Part shown: one piece after another, positions 8,198 through 16,191 of the stretch
Position numbering within the stretch: position 1 is the first letter of the stretch
Layout of the letters: every line of letters begins with the position of its first letter
Source of the DNA: Blastopirellula sediminis
Lineage (GTDB): Bacteria > Planctomycetota > Planctomycetia > Pirellulales > Pirellulaceae
DNA: 64,000 bases
Reading direction: 5' to 3'
Assembly (NCBI RefSeq): GCF_020966755.1
Contig: NZ_JAJKFT010000002.1
Coordinates: 310,001 to 374,000 of the forward strand
Notes under the pieces: generated by a model
Told to the model about the DNA's origin: nothing
The model's input: only the letters and a program-made list of their open reading frames with translations
Databases searched by the model: none
Translations under genes and position numbers: made by a program

Positions 8198-10173
8198 TTC
8201 ATCGCTCCCGCGGTCGTAGCGCGTTTGGGAATGCAAAGCAACGATTCGACGAAGAGTGCGATCATCATCATGATCAGAAAGACGCGCCAGATTTCGCGAG
8301 CCAAGGCGGACGAGTCGCCGGCGGCGTCGCTGACGCGATCAAACCGGAGTCCCTGAAACAGTCCGTCAATCCGCTCCAACGGAAGAACTTCACCTTGGTC
8401 TTCGGCTTCGGTCCGATTGACCGCCACGGTTCGATTTTCGACGGCGTAGACTCCAGCGACGTAGGGATATTCCGACGACAACGCGGATTGACCGCCGGCC
8501 AGCTCCCGCCATGCCAGGTTCGCCTCATCGGCCAGCTCTCCCGCCACGACGTTCTGCGCATCGCCACGTTCCGCCGCTCCCGCCGCCAGCGCTCGCTGGA
8601 TCATGGCGTAAAGCACAACGCCGTCGCGGGCGAGGGAGGAATCGGTCGGTTCCACCGACGTCGCCAGGAACCAAACGCCGCCATGCGCGCTAGGGGCGCG
8701 GGCGAGCAGAATCGCTCCGTCATGTAGCCAGGCGAGACGCACCGCCTCACCCGAGAATTGACAGTAGCGGCGAATCTGCAACTGTCCGACAGGAAGCGCG
8801 GCGCCGCTTTGCGTGCGCGCCCACAAACCTTCATCGCTACGCCAGTTTTCGATCGCCAGCGGCGACGGCGTCTCTTGCCACTCGGTCCACGCGACGCCGC
8901 GATACGCATTGCGATCGGGAGATGAAGGAGGGAGGAATAAGACATGGCCGCCGGAGTCCACGAACGCATCGAGCAGCGCCGCGTCCTTCGCGTTCGGCAA
9001 ATTGGCCTGCCAGACGACGAGCGCAATTTCGGCCCAGGTTAAAGAGGCGATCCGGGAAGCGGGAAGCGTTTCGACAAGATTGCTTTGACTGACGTCCGGC
9101 GAGAGCCCTGCCGATAAGATCAGCGGCCGAGAGGCGGTTCCGTCGTCGGTCACAATGACCGTTTTGCGAGGCATCGGCTTGGAAAAGACGAAGTAAAAGC
9201 TGTCGTCGGACGGATAGACGTCGGCTGGCAGCGAGACCGTCCCCCATCCCTGCTCGAGCGACTCATCAATCGGGATGGCGAAATCGCGCAGTTCGAGCCG
9301 CGGCCCGTCCCACTGGACGACATGCTCGGTCGTCGCCCCTTCGATGTCAAAGCGGATCGGAACTTCTTTCATCCCCGTTTCTTCGCTCGAGGTAAGATCG
9401 AGCGAAAGGAGAAGTTCCGTTGTGCCGTCAATCGTGCGACGGCGGACGTTCGTTACCCGAACTCCCAGGTTTCCCTGTTTGGATTCGGGATAGGCCAACA
9501 GATGGAAGCGAATGTCTTGTTTGAAGTCGAGAAATCCATTGCGCAGAGTGCGCCAATGTCCATCATCCGCGCCCCAGTCGTTGGAGCGGAGATCCGACAG
9601 GATCCAGATCTCCGTAGGGCCCGTTTTATTCGAGCTGATATAGTCGTGGGCGGCTTGCAGCAGCTGCGGCAAGTTCGCGCTGGCGCTGACCACGTTGCCG
9701 GCGATCGTTTCGGGCAGAACCTCAGGCGATTCGATCTCTTGCGGGGATAGCGTGGCGCTATCGATGAGGACCCACCGCTTCGAGTTGACGAGACCGAGCG
9801 TGCCTGCCAGTTGTTGGAGGCCGGTGTCGAGCTTGGACATGGCTGCGGCGGCGTTACGCTGCTGCATGCTGGCCGAGCGGTCAACGATGATAATGGTCGT
9901 GTCGCTTCCATTTCCGCCAGCCAACCCCAGCCACCCGCTGGCCAATGGGCGCCCAATGACGAATATCAGGGCCGCGATTGCCAGCGTGCGGCAGGCGAGA
10001 ATCAACCAGCGGCGAATTCGCGAGTAGCCCTGCGACATGCGGTTGGCGTGCAGCAGGAACTGCATCGCGCCCCATTCGATCGTATGAAAACGACGCTGGT
10101 TAATCAGGTGAATCAGAATTGGGGCTGCGCAAATCGGCAGTGCGAACAGCAGTAGCGGTTGGAGAAAGCTCAT
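8194..10173 (-). CDS. BatA-domain and VWA-containing membrane protein
   Basis: A 659-aa protein. It begins with the BatA N-terminal domain: FLQPLLLFALPICAAPILIHLINQR, then the second membrane helix ACRTLAIAALIFVI. A VWA domain follows with the MIDAS motif DRSASM near residue 98. The later MIDAS position reads LSDLRSND, so the usual SDG is altered. A C-terminal membrane helix (about 630-648) closes the protein. Family knowledge: BatA/BatB-type proteins of the aerotolerance operon pair with a MoxR ATPase and a DUF58 protein and present a VWA domain in the periplasm. The ATG overlaps the DUF58 stop by 4 nt. Role by context: an envelope chaperone or assembly complex with its neighbours. Confidence in the family is high; the substrate is unknown. 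Confidence 0.9.
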   Translation of the reverse strand: MSFLQPLLLFALPICAAPILIHLINQRRFHTIEWGAMQFLLHANRMSQGYSRIRRWLILACRTLAIAALIFVIGRPLASGWLGLAGGNGSDTTIIIVDRSASMQQRNAAAAMSKLDTGLQQLAGTLGLVNSKRWVLIDSATLSPQEIESPEVLPETIAGNVVSASANLPQLLQAAHDYISSNKTGPTEIWILSDLRSNDWGADDGHWRTLRNGFLDFKQDIRFHLLAYPESKQGNLGVRVTNVRRRTIDGTTELLLSLDLTSSEETGMKEVPIRFDIEGATTEHVVQWDGPRLELRDFAIPIDESLEQGWGTVSLPADVYPSDDSFYFVFSKPMPRKTVIVTDDGTASRPLILSAGLSPDVSQSNLVETLPASRIASLTWAEIALVVWQANLPNAKDAALLDAFVDSGGHVLFLPPSSPDRNAYRGVAWTEWQETPSPLAIENWRSDEGLWARTQSGAALPVGQLQIRRYCQFSGEAVRLAWLHDGAILLARAPSAHGGVWFLATSVEPTDSSLARDGVVLYAMIQRALAAGAAERGDAQNVVAGELADEANLAWRELAGGQSALSSEYPYVAGVYAVENRTVAVNRTEAEDQGEVLPLERIDGLFQGLRFDRVSDAAGDSSALAREIWRVFLIMMMIALFVESLLCIPKRATTAGAMK

Positions 10174-11081
10174 CGTACGCCCCCCGCTTTGCTGCGACCG
10201 GCCAAAAACCGCATTAGAGCCGCATCGTACGATTCGTTGAGCAAGACGCGGTGATAGTCGACGCCGCTGGCGTCAACCGCGTGTTTCACCTCGGTCAGGT
10301 AAGCGTTCATGGCTCGATGGTAGCGATCGGCGATTTCGCTCGGTTCGGCGAAGATCGCCGGACCTCCTTCCGGATCAAGAAACCGCGTTGGGCGCTGAAA
10401 CTTGAACTCGATCTCCTGCGGATCGAGCAAGTGAAATGCGGCCAGATCATGCTTGCGAAAGCGAAAATGCTCGAAGCATTGTCGCAATTCTTCCGGCGGG
10501 ACGAAAAAGTCGGAAATGAGGATGATCAGGGCGCGCTGGCGAATCGTTTCCGCGAGTTCATGCAGCGACTCGATCAGTCGCGTCGGTCCGGTCGGCTTGG
10601 CGCGCTCTAGCAGGTCAAAGAGGAGTCGCAAATGCGCCGGATTGCGTTTCGCCGGAATCTCGGTGACGATCCCATCGGCGACGCAAGCCATGCCGGCGGC
10701 GTCTCCCTGTTGAATCGCCAGGTAACTGATTGCGGCGGCCAGTTTTTGGGCGTAGGCGAACTTGGTCGTTCCCGTGGAGCCGAATTTCATCGAACCGCTG
10801 GTGTCGACTACCAGACAGCAGCGGAGATTCGTATCGGCCTCAAACTCTTTGATGTAGTAGCGATCGGTTCGTCCATGCGCACGCCAATCGAGTCGGCGGA
10901 GATCGTCCCCAGGGACGTACTTCCGATACTCGGCGAATTCAACGCTCGTACCGCGGTGCGGACTGGTATGACGTCCCGAGACGTTGCCTTGCATCGGACG
11001 CCGCGCGAACAGCGGCATAGCGGCCAGACGCGCTAAGACGTTCGGCTCCAGGAAACTGCGCTGCGTCGGGTCAACCGCCAT
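10170..11081 (-). CDS. DUF58 domain protein (MoxR partner)
   Basis: About 303 aa from the ATG at 11081; an in-frame TTG at 11117 is possible but less likely. The DUF58 signature YRKYVPGDDLRRLDWRAHGRTD lies around residues 52-74, followed by KEFEADTN and a VWA MIDAS motif DTSGSM at about residues 93-98. The later strand LIILISDFFVPPEEL gives the SDF of the MIDAS region. DUF58 proteins are cytoplasmic VWA-like adaptors almost always encoded beside a MoxR AAA+ ATPase. This one lies 90 nt downstream of the moxR gene and overlaps the BatA gene by 4 nt. No strong ribosome binding site is visible at either candidate start. Function beyond MoxR partnership is not known. Confidence 0.9.
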   Translation of the reverse strand: MAVDPTQRSFLEPNVLARLAAMPLFARRPMQGNVSGRHTSPHRGTSVEFAEYRKYVPGDDLRRLDWRAHGRTDRYYIKEFEADTNLRCCLVVDTSGSMKFGSTGTTKFAYAQKLAAAISYLAIQQGDAAGMACVADGIVTEIPAKRNPAHLRLLFDLLERAKPTGPTRLIESLHELAETIRQRALIILISDFFVPPEELRQCFEHFRFRKHDLAAFHLLDPQEIEFKFQRPTRFLDPEGGPAIFAEPSEIADRYHRAMNAYLTEVKHAVDASGVDYHRVLLNESYDAALMRFLAGRSKAGGVR

Positions 11082-11171
11082 AGGTGAAAAGAGTGCCGGG
11101 AGAAGGGAGAAGATCAAAAGGATCCGGCGACGCCGCCGGCGATCAGCGCAGCGACGTCACCGAGGTAGTCT

Positions 11172-12200
11172 CTATAGTTCGCGATTCGATTCTTCGACCA
11201 GTCGCCGCACAATGCTCTTTGCACTGATCCCTTCCGCCTGGGCGGCGAACGTCGTGATCAAGCGGTGCGACAGGACCGGCTGGGCGACTTCCTGAACGTC
11301 TTCGAGCCGCACCATATAGCTGCCGAGAAGCGCCGCTCGGGCGCGAGCGCCCAGGATCAAGTTCTGTACGGCTCGCGGTCCTGCCCCCCAGCCGACCAGC
11401 GGCTTGAGCCAACCGGGAGCCGAATCGCCGCCGGGGCGGGTTTTGCGAACCAGTTTGGCGGCGTACGCGAAGATATGATCCGGCACCGGTACGCGCCGCA
11501 CCAGTTGCTGAAAGTCGATGATCTCTTCTGCGTGCAGTACATGTTCCAGCTGCGGCGCATCGGAGCCGGTCGTCGCTCGAGCGATTTCGATTTCTTCCGC
11601 TTCGGACGGATAATCAAGCTCGATCAGGAACATAAAGCGGTCCAGCTGCGCTTCGGGCAGCGGATAGGTTCCTTCCTGTTCGACCGGGTTTTGCGTCGCC
11701 AGAACAAGAAACGGCGCCGTCAGGCTCAGCGTCTTACCCGCGGCGGTAACGCGTCGCTCTTGCATCGCCTCCAACAGCGCCGCTTGCGTCTTTGGAGGAG
11801 CGCGGTTAATTTCGTCAGCCAGGATTACGTTGGCGAAAATCGGCCCATGTACGAATTGAAATTCCCGCCGCCCGTTCATACCGTCCTGCAAGATTTCGGT
11901 GCCGGTGATATCCATCGGCATCAAGTCCGGCGTGAACTGAATGCGGCTGAATTGCAGCGACAGCGTTTCCGACATCTTGCTGACGAGCAGCGTCTTGGCC
12001 AGTCCGGGAACCCCCATCAGCAATGCGTGCCCGCGCGCAAACAGGCAGATGCAAAGTTGCTCAACTACTTCTTTCTGCCCGATGATGACGCGTGATAGCT
12101 CCGTACTCAAGCGCGCATAGCTATCGCGAAGTTGATCAATCTTTCGTACGTCGTCCTCGCCCAGTTGCGGCGCCGAGGCGTTATTGGCAACGATGGTCAT
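11172..12200 (-). CDS. MoxR-family AAA+ ATPase
   Basis: A 342-aa AAA_3 ATPase. Walker A is GVPGLAKT (residues 63-70), Walker B is in VILADEINRAPPKTQAALLEAMQE, sensor-type residues follow in VLATQNPVEQEGTYPLPEAQLDRF, and the C-terminal lid contains GAGPRAVQNLILGARARA. The length is normal for the family. AGGAGA lies about 8 nt before the ATG. It is the first gene of the minus-strand operon, and the 442-nt spacer upstream presumably holds its promoter. MoxR ATPases act as chaperones that activate or assemble complexes together with VWA proteins; three VWA-type partners follow directly. Expected location: cytoplasmic, hexameric. Confidence 0.95.
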   Translation of the reverse strand: MTIVANNASAPQLGEDDVRKIDQLRDSYARLSTELSRVIIGQKEVVEQLCICLFARGHALLMGVPGLAKTLLVSKMSETLSLQFSRIQFTPDLMPMDITGTEILQDGMNGRREFQFVHGPIFANVILADEINRAPPKTQAALLEAMQERRVTAAGKTLSLTAPFLVLATQNPVEQEGTYPLPEAQLDRFMFLIELDYPSEAEEIEIARATTGSDAPQLEHVLHAEEIIDFQQLVRRVPVPDHIFAYAAKLVRKTRPGGDSAPGWLKPLVGWGAGPRAVQNLILGARARAALLGSYMVRLEDVQEVAQPVLSHRLITTFAAQAEGISAKSIVRRLVEESNREL

Positions 12201-12642
12201 TCACCATCTCTCCTGCGTTGACGTCTATCTTGGCTCGGCAGATGGAATTCTCCGCCGTCTCCAGCATTACTTTCCATGATTCTCTTCCGCGCACGCATTA
12301 TCTAGCGAGCCTGTGCGGTATTCCAGGAATTTTTTGCGAAGCCCCGAAAAGTTGCGCAACTTAGAGAGTGAATCACTCGAAAGTAGAGAAATCAGATGCC
12401 AGCAAGCATGGTATCCAAATCTCGGAATTAATCAGCAAATTGAAGCCAATAATCAGCCGAAACGCAGGGTGGTCGGAGGATGCACGCCGCGGTGATATGG
12501 AGCAGCGACGCAGGGGACCGTTTACAATGTTAACAAGCGACGCACAGCTCCAGCATGCGCGGCATTCGCTCGGCTCTTCGCCGGAGCGATTGCTGCGAAT
12601 CGACTTCGACCAGTTCCGCCGAAACCGACCTGAGGATCTGAA
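12201..12642. promoter_or_regulatory. Divergent spacer between the moxR operon and the sulfatase gene
   Basis: This 442-nt non-coding stretch separates two divergent transcription units, so both promoters should lie here. I find no convincing TTGACA/TATAAT pair. It contains a perfect 14-bp palindrome (entered separately) and an AT-richer stretch around 12370-12460. GAGG is placed about 8 nt before the sulfatase ATG. A GTG-started frame (12368-12646) overlaps the sulfatase start by 4 nt but has no protein-like features. Confidence 0.5.
12349..12362. promoter_or_regulatory. Perfect 14-bp palindrome, candidate operator
   Basis: AAGTTGCGCAACTT reads identically on both strands. It sits in the moxR/sulfatase divergent spacer, about 150 nt from the moxR start and 280 nt from the sulfatase start. 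A dimeric repressor or activator site is plausible. No regulator gene is adjacent, and chance occurrence cannot be excluded. Confidence 0.35.
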
Positions 12643-14292
12643 ATGATGCGCATTTCACGAAATTGTTCAGCACTACTGGCATTGTCCCTGTTGGGCATCG
12701 TCGCGCAGATTGGTAAGGCGGAGCGGCCAAATCTGGTCTTCCTGCTCACGGACGATCAGCGCTACGACACGCTCGGTTGCACCGGCAACCAGTTCATTGA
12801 GACGCCTAATCTAGACCAGCTCGCAGCGGATGGAATTCTGTTTGCGAACGCATCGGTTACCAGCGCAATTTGCACGCCGAGCCGCGCTTGCTACTTTCTC
12901 GGCCAGTACGAACGGAAGCATGGCGTGAACTTCAATTCCGGAACGGCGATGTCGCCGGCCGCATGGGCGAAAAGCTATCCGGTCGTTCTTCGCGAGGCTG
13001 GGTACTACACCGGATATGTCGGCAAGAATCACGTGCCAGTCGGCCGGAGAGGCTACGGGTCCAAGGTGATGGAACCGAGTTTTGACTTTTGGTACGCCGG
13101 ACATGGCCATTTGACGTTCTACCCGAAACAGCAACACGCGATCTTCAAGCATGCGAAAGCCGATACGCAGATCGAAGTGGTCGCGGAAGGGGCGGCGAGT
13201 TTTCTAAATGCGGAAGAGGATTACGTCGCAGGAGCCGAGGCTTTTCTCAGTCGGCGCCCCAAGGACAAGCCGTTTTGCCTTTCGATCGCCCTTAATCTTC
13301 CGCATGCGGCGGGAACCAGGTCGATGAAAATGTTGCCGACCGATCCGGAACTCTATCGGACGAAGTATCGAGACAAGATTGATCAAATTCCTCTGCCGAA
13401 GACGTACGTCGCCAAAGATCAGATTACGAGCCCCCGATTGCCGGCCGATGTGTTGTACGCGCAACTTCGTCAAACAAGTTACGACTATGTCGATACGCCG
13501 GAAGGCTTGAAGGAACAACTGATCCGTAAGGCGCAGACGATTACCGGCATCGATCGCATGGTTGGCGAGATCCGTGAGGCTTTGGCCGCTCAAGGGTTGG
13601 ATCAAAATACGGTGATCATCTTTAGCAGCGATCATGGAATCATGCAGGGCGAATTTGGCCTGGGAGGCAAGGCGCTGAACTATGAATCGTGCTTGCGGAT
13701 TCCGATGATCATCATGGACCCGCGCGTCGATCGCGAGAATCGTGGGCGTCGATCGATGGCGCTCGTAGAGTCGGTCGACATCGCTCCAACGATGCTTGAC
13801 CTCGCCGGAGTCGACGTGCCGGATTCGATGCAAGGGGTCAGCTTGAAAGAGATGATCGAAGGAAGGTCTGAATCGGTTCGCGAAAGTAGTTTTGCGGAGA
13901 ACCTTTGGTCAACTTATTTCGGCAATCCGAGGATTGAGAGCGTCAGGACCGGGGAGTGGAAATATATTCGCTACTTCAAGAACGACCGCGAACTCTTTGC
14001 TGGGGTCACCGGTAAGACGCAATACGGCGTCACCCCGACTCAGGCCGAAGGCTACGCCCATTGGCTTACCAGTTCGATTGAGGGCGAACTTCCGGTCTAT
14101 GAGGAGCTATTCCATCTTCCGTCCGACCCCAGCGAAAGCGTCAACCTTGCCCAGCGCCCCGCTTATTCCGCCACGCTGACGCAAATGCGAACGGAGTGTC
14201 AGCGACTTGTCACGTTCGCCAAGGGGGACAAAAACCGTCCGCCGCAAACGGTCCCGATCGAAGCGGCTCGAGAAGGAAGAGGGAAAAAATAG
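12643..14292 (+). CDS. Formylglycine-dependent sulfatase, exported
   Basis: A 549-aa S1-family sulfatase. A signal peptide (SALLALSLLGIVAQIGKA, cleavage near residue 26) precedes RPNLVFLLTDDQRYDTLG, whose D37 and D38 are metal ligands. The sulfatase signature is CTPSR with C77 as the residue converted to formylglycine. The second metal site is in VIIFSSDHG, and the region ending LGGKALNYESCLRIPMI is also typical. It hydrolyses sulfate esters, presumably of algal or other sulfated polysaccharides, outside the cytoplasm; the exact substrate cannot be read from the sequence. Planctomycetes carry unusually many such genes. GAGG lies 8 nt before the ATG. The enzyme needs a formylglycine-generating enzyme, which is not in this window. 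It stands alone and converges with the phosphatase gene. Confidence 0.93.
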   Translation: MMRISRNCSALLALSLLGIVAQIGKAERPNLVFLLTDDQRYDTLGCTGNQFIETPNLDQLAADGILFANASVTSAICTPSRACYFLGQYERKHGVNFNSGTAMSPAAWAKSYPVVLREAGYYTGYVGKNHVPVGRRGYGSKVMEPSFDFWYAGHGHLTFYPKQQHAIFKHAKADTQIEVVAEGAASFLNAEEDYVAGAEAFLSRRPKDKPFCLSIALNLPHAAGTRSMKMLPTDPELYRTKYRDKIDQIPLPKTYVAKDQITSPRLPADVLYAQLRQTSYDYVDTPEGLKEQLIRKAQTITGIDRMVGEIREALAAQGLDQNTVIIFSSDHGIMQGEFGLGGKALNYESCLRIPMIIMDPRVDRENRGRRSMALVESVDIAPTMLDLAGVDVPDSMQGVSLKEMIEGRSESVRESSFAENLWSTYFGNPRIESVRTGEWKYIRYFKNDRELFAGVTGKTQYGVTPTQAEGYAHWLTSSIEGELPVYEELFHLPSDPSESVNLAQRPAYSATLTQMRTECQRLVTFAKGDKNRPPQTVPIEAAREGRGKK

Positions 14293-14352
14293 CGAACTTC
14301 AAGTTCGGTCGGCGACACGTTGGTTAAGTCGAATGTCAGTCAGGCCAATCGA

Positions 14353-14916
14353 CTATGCGGAGTCGCGATCTAGCCACTTCCTGACAAAGTCGCGCTGGGT
14401 GTCGTTCTCGGGCGAATCGCGGTTACTGCGCTCTTGATCCTGAAGTCGCAATTCTTTCAGCACTTTCAACACGTCGTCTGGTTTCGCCAGACCGTGACGC
14501 AACATCCAGCAGCCGATGACGGTGCCGGTCCGTCCGACGCCGCCCCAGCAGTGAACATAGACGGGGGCGTCGTTGGCGAGCGACTCGTCGATCGCGTCGA
14601 GGATCTCGCTCATCGTATCGAGCGTCGGGATGTAGAGGTCGCGGATGGCGTACCGACGCATGCTGGCTTCCGAGGCGCGGCCCCTCGCCACATCGTCGTA
14701 GGGGACGAATGGTTGCCCCTTTTGGTTCGTCTCGCCGGTCTCCATCAGATTCACGAACAGCCGGATGCCGGCATCGACGAGCGCGTCGATTCTAGCTCGG
14801 TGCTCGGCCGGATCTGGGTGTCCTGGATAGGCGCCGGCGAGCAGACGCGACGGAATTACCCAGTACGTGAACGATGTCGGGGGCGTGGCGGACTGGTCGG
14901 CGAGTTGAAATTTCAT
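14353..14916 (-). CDS. Dual-specificity-type protein tyrosine phosphatase
   Basis: About 187 aa from the ATG at 14916, which has GAGAG 6 nt upstream. In-frame ATGs at 14946 and 14973 would add up to 19 residues. The active-site loop is HCWGGVGRTG with C123 and R129, matching HCxxGxxRT of cysteine phosphatases. The N-terminal part FTYWVIPSRLLAGAYPG and the central VDAGIRLFVNLMETGE are typical of the atypical dual-specificity/cyclin-phosphatase-like group. It is predicted cytoplasmic with no signal peptide. It removes phosphate from protein tyrosine/serine or from a small phosphorylated compound; the substrate is unknown. It is a single gene, convergent with the sulfatase (60 nt apart) and divergent from the Nif11/NifZ-like pair. 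Confidence 0.85.
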   Translation of the reverse strand: MKFQLADQSATPPTSFTYWVIPSRLLAGAYPGHPDPAEHRARIDALVDAGIRLFVNLMETGETNQKGQPFVPYDDVARGRASEASMRRYAIRDLYIPTLDTMSEILDAIDESLANDAPVYVHCWGGVGRTGTVIGCWMLRHGLAKPDDVLKVLKELRLQDQERSNRDSPENDTQRDFVRKWLDRDSA

Positions 14917-15309
14917 CGGGTGCTCTCTCAGGTAGGCGATCGTCATTACTGTTAAGAAGCGGTTTATGGACACTGTCCGCCGGACGTCTTCTCATCGAAT
15001 TGCCCCAATCGTATCACGGACCGACCTGAAACTGACATCAGCCCGAGATGGTCGCGCGTGGCGAATGTCGCACAGAGGTTGCTCGTTGTCGGAATGGGAA
15101 CATCGTGCGGCGATTGCTTATTTGGGCCTTGGGGCGATTTTCCTCCCAAAACAGGCCAATTCCTGCGGTTAGGAAAGTCCTTGCCGATTGGCGCGCAAGT
15201 TGCCTTGGGACGCTACGTAAATCGATCGTTGACGGCGCTTCGGCGATCGACTGGGAGAATCGGGCGCGATTCTTACTTTCGAAACCACACTGAAGAAGAG
15301 ACTACCAGA
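14917..15309. promoter_or_regulatory. Divergent spacer between phosphatase and Nif11-like gene
   Basis: Non-coding stretch expected to contain two divergent promoters. I see no clear consensus promoter. A weak inverted repeat GGCCT...AGGCC with inner GGG/CCC lies around 15125-15160. GAAGAG is placed about 9 nt before the Nif11-like ATG. The frame of that gene stays open upstream to 15058, but the upstream part lacks protein-like features. Confidence 0.35.
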
Positions 15310-15528
15310 ATGGCCATTGCACAGATCAAAGGGTTTTCGCAACAAGCGAAAGAAGATGCGACGTTGGGCGAAAAGTTGAAGGCCTGCGTGAAGCTGAAAG
15401 AGTTGATCACTCTGGCGAAAGAATCAGGCTTTGAGCTGGACGAAGTCGAACTCTATCCGCCGAACGAACCGCAATTCACCGAAGACCAATTGTCGCCGCA
15501 ACTGGTCAAGGCGCTGCTACGAGCATGA
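15310..15528 (+). CDS. Nif11-like small protein
   Basis: A 72-aa protein starting MAIAQIKGFSQQAKED. The spacing of helices and the segment KLKACVKLKELITLAKESGFELDE match the Nif11 domain pattern (AxxFLxxLxxDxxLxxKLxxxxxxxELxxLAKExGF). Family knowledge: Nif11-type domains occur in cyanobacterial nif clusters and as leader peptides of ribosomally made natural products. Here there is no double-glycine leader end and no Cys-rich core; the C-terminus is QLSPQLVKALLRA. It therefore looks more like the stand-alone nif-type form than a toxin precursor. The ATG has GAAGAG upstream. It overlaps the next gene by 4 nt (ATGA), so the two are coupled. The family call is good by pattern, the role unknown. 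Confidence 0.7.
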   Translation: MAIAQIKGFSQQAKEDATLGEKLKACVKLKELITLAKESGFELDEVELYPPNEPQFTEDQLSPQLVKALLRA

Positions 15529-15782
15529 TCGAATTGGATCTGAAAAACGGGGACGCCGTTTTCGCCAAGGTCGAGATTCGCAACGACGGATCGATTCCGC
15601 ACGTCGAGAAGGATGCTCTGCTCGCAGAGCCCGGAATGATGGGAATGCTGATCAACACAGGGCATCTCGAAGAAGCGACCGACCAGAAGCTGCTGCTGAT
15701 CAGCTTCGTCGGCAAGGATGGCGAAATGGGTCCGCTGGTGACCTGTTTCGCGGAAGAGATCTCGACCGAGCCATTGAAGTGA
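15525..15782 (+). CDS. NifZ-like small protein
   Basis: An 85-aa cytoplasmic protein. The run AKVEIRNDGSIP, then ALLAEPGMMGMLINTGHL and a downstream beta pair (KLLLISFV...LVTCFAEEI), follows the NifZ pattern (VRNDGTYPG...LLVRRGSIGYVRDVGTFLQ...IYxVHFL). NifZ assists maturation of nitrogenase MoFe protein in diazotrophs. No other nif gene is seen in this window, so the cellular job here is probably different or unknown. The C-terminal Trp/Cys features of classical NifZ are only partly kept. It is translationally coupled to the Nif11-like gene and followed at once by a strong hairpin. The NifZ assignment is my own pattern match and needs a profile search. Confidence 0.55.
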   Translation: MIELDLKNGDAVFAKVEIRNDGSIPHVEKDALLAEPGMMGMLINTGHLEEATDQKLLLISFVGKDGEMGPLVTCFAEEISTEPLK

Positions 15783-15783
15783 A

Positions 15784-15821
15784 CGATTGCCTGACTCGCT
15801 GGGGAGTGGGGCAGGCAGTCG
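15784..15821 (+). terminator. Strong hairpin directly after the NifZ-like gene
   Basis: CGATTGCCTG (15784-15793) pairs with CAGGCAGTCG (15812-15821) over 10 bp with one G-U pair, starting 2 nt after the stop codon. The loop contains a further ACTC/GAGT pairing. There is no T-run behind it, so it may be a 3'-end stabiliser or a factor-dependent terminator rather than a classical intrinsic terminator. Confidence 0.5.
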
Positions 15822-16191
15822 TCAATTAACAAAACGCACGGAGTCGTGGGCGATTCCGTTTCGCCAGCCGGCGATACCTGCGAAGAATCTGGCGTGGGAA
15901 ATCAGTCCGGACTCGTCGATCTTTGGGAATCTCGATACGGAGCGGCGCTGTTGACGCGTCAAACGCCCAATTTCGCGAGCGTTTTCGGCAACTTTCTTCC
16001 ACTTGGGGCCTCGGAAAAAGCGCCGGGGAACACCCCCCCCTCCGTCGGTGGTGTTGCCCTCTTTGCGTTCCTCACCCCCTCAAATGGTTGAATCCGCAAA
16101 AGGGGCCGACTAATCTAAAAGATAGGGCAAATGCGCTAGCTGGGAAGCTAGTGTAAAATGCTTGTTCTGGATTGGTTCCGAGGGTTTCCGA
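15822..16191 (+). promoter_or_regulatory. Spacer upstream of the polysaccharide locus
   Basis: A 370-nt stretch without a credible gene. Near its end lies an inverted repeat CTAGC-TGGGAA-GCTAG (16136-16151), followed by TAAAAT (16154-16159), a plausible -10 element for the CapK/PaaK-like gene; no good -35 is seen at 17 nt. A run of eight or more C residues lies near 16031-16040. GAGGG stands about 8 nt before the ATG at 16192. Confidence 0.4.

Noticed and set aside
12368-12646. GTG-started 92-aa frame ending in a 4-nt overlap with the sulfatase start
   Set aside because: No protein-like composition, no ribosome binding site, and it lies in a divergent promoter region; the overlap is probably chance.
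15310-15528. Nif11-like peptide as a toxin or lanthipeptide precursor
   Set aside because: No double-glycine leader end, no Cys/Ser/Thr-rich core and no modifying enzyme or exporter adjacent.
15846-16091. 81-aa frame upstream of the polysaccharide locus
   Set aside because: No domain, no ribosome binding site, runs through a poly-C tract; looks non-coding.
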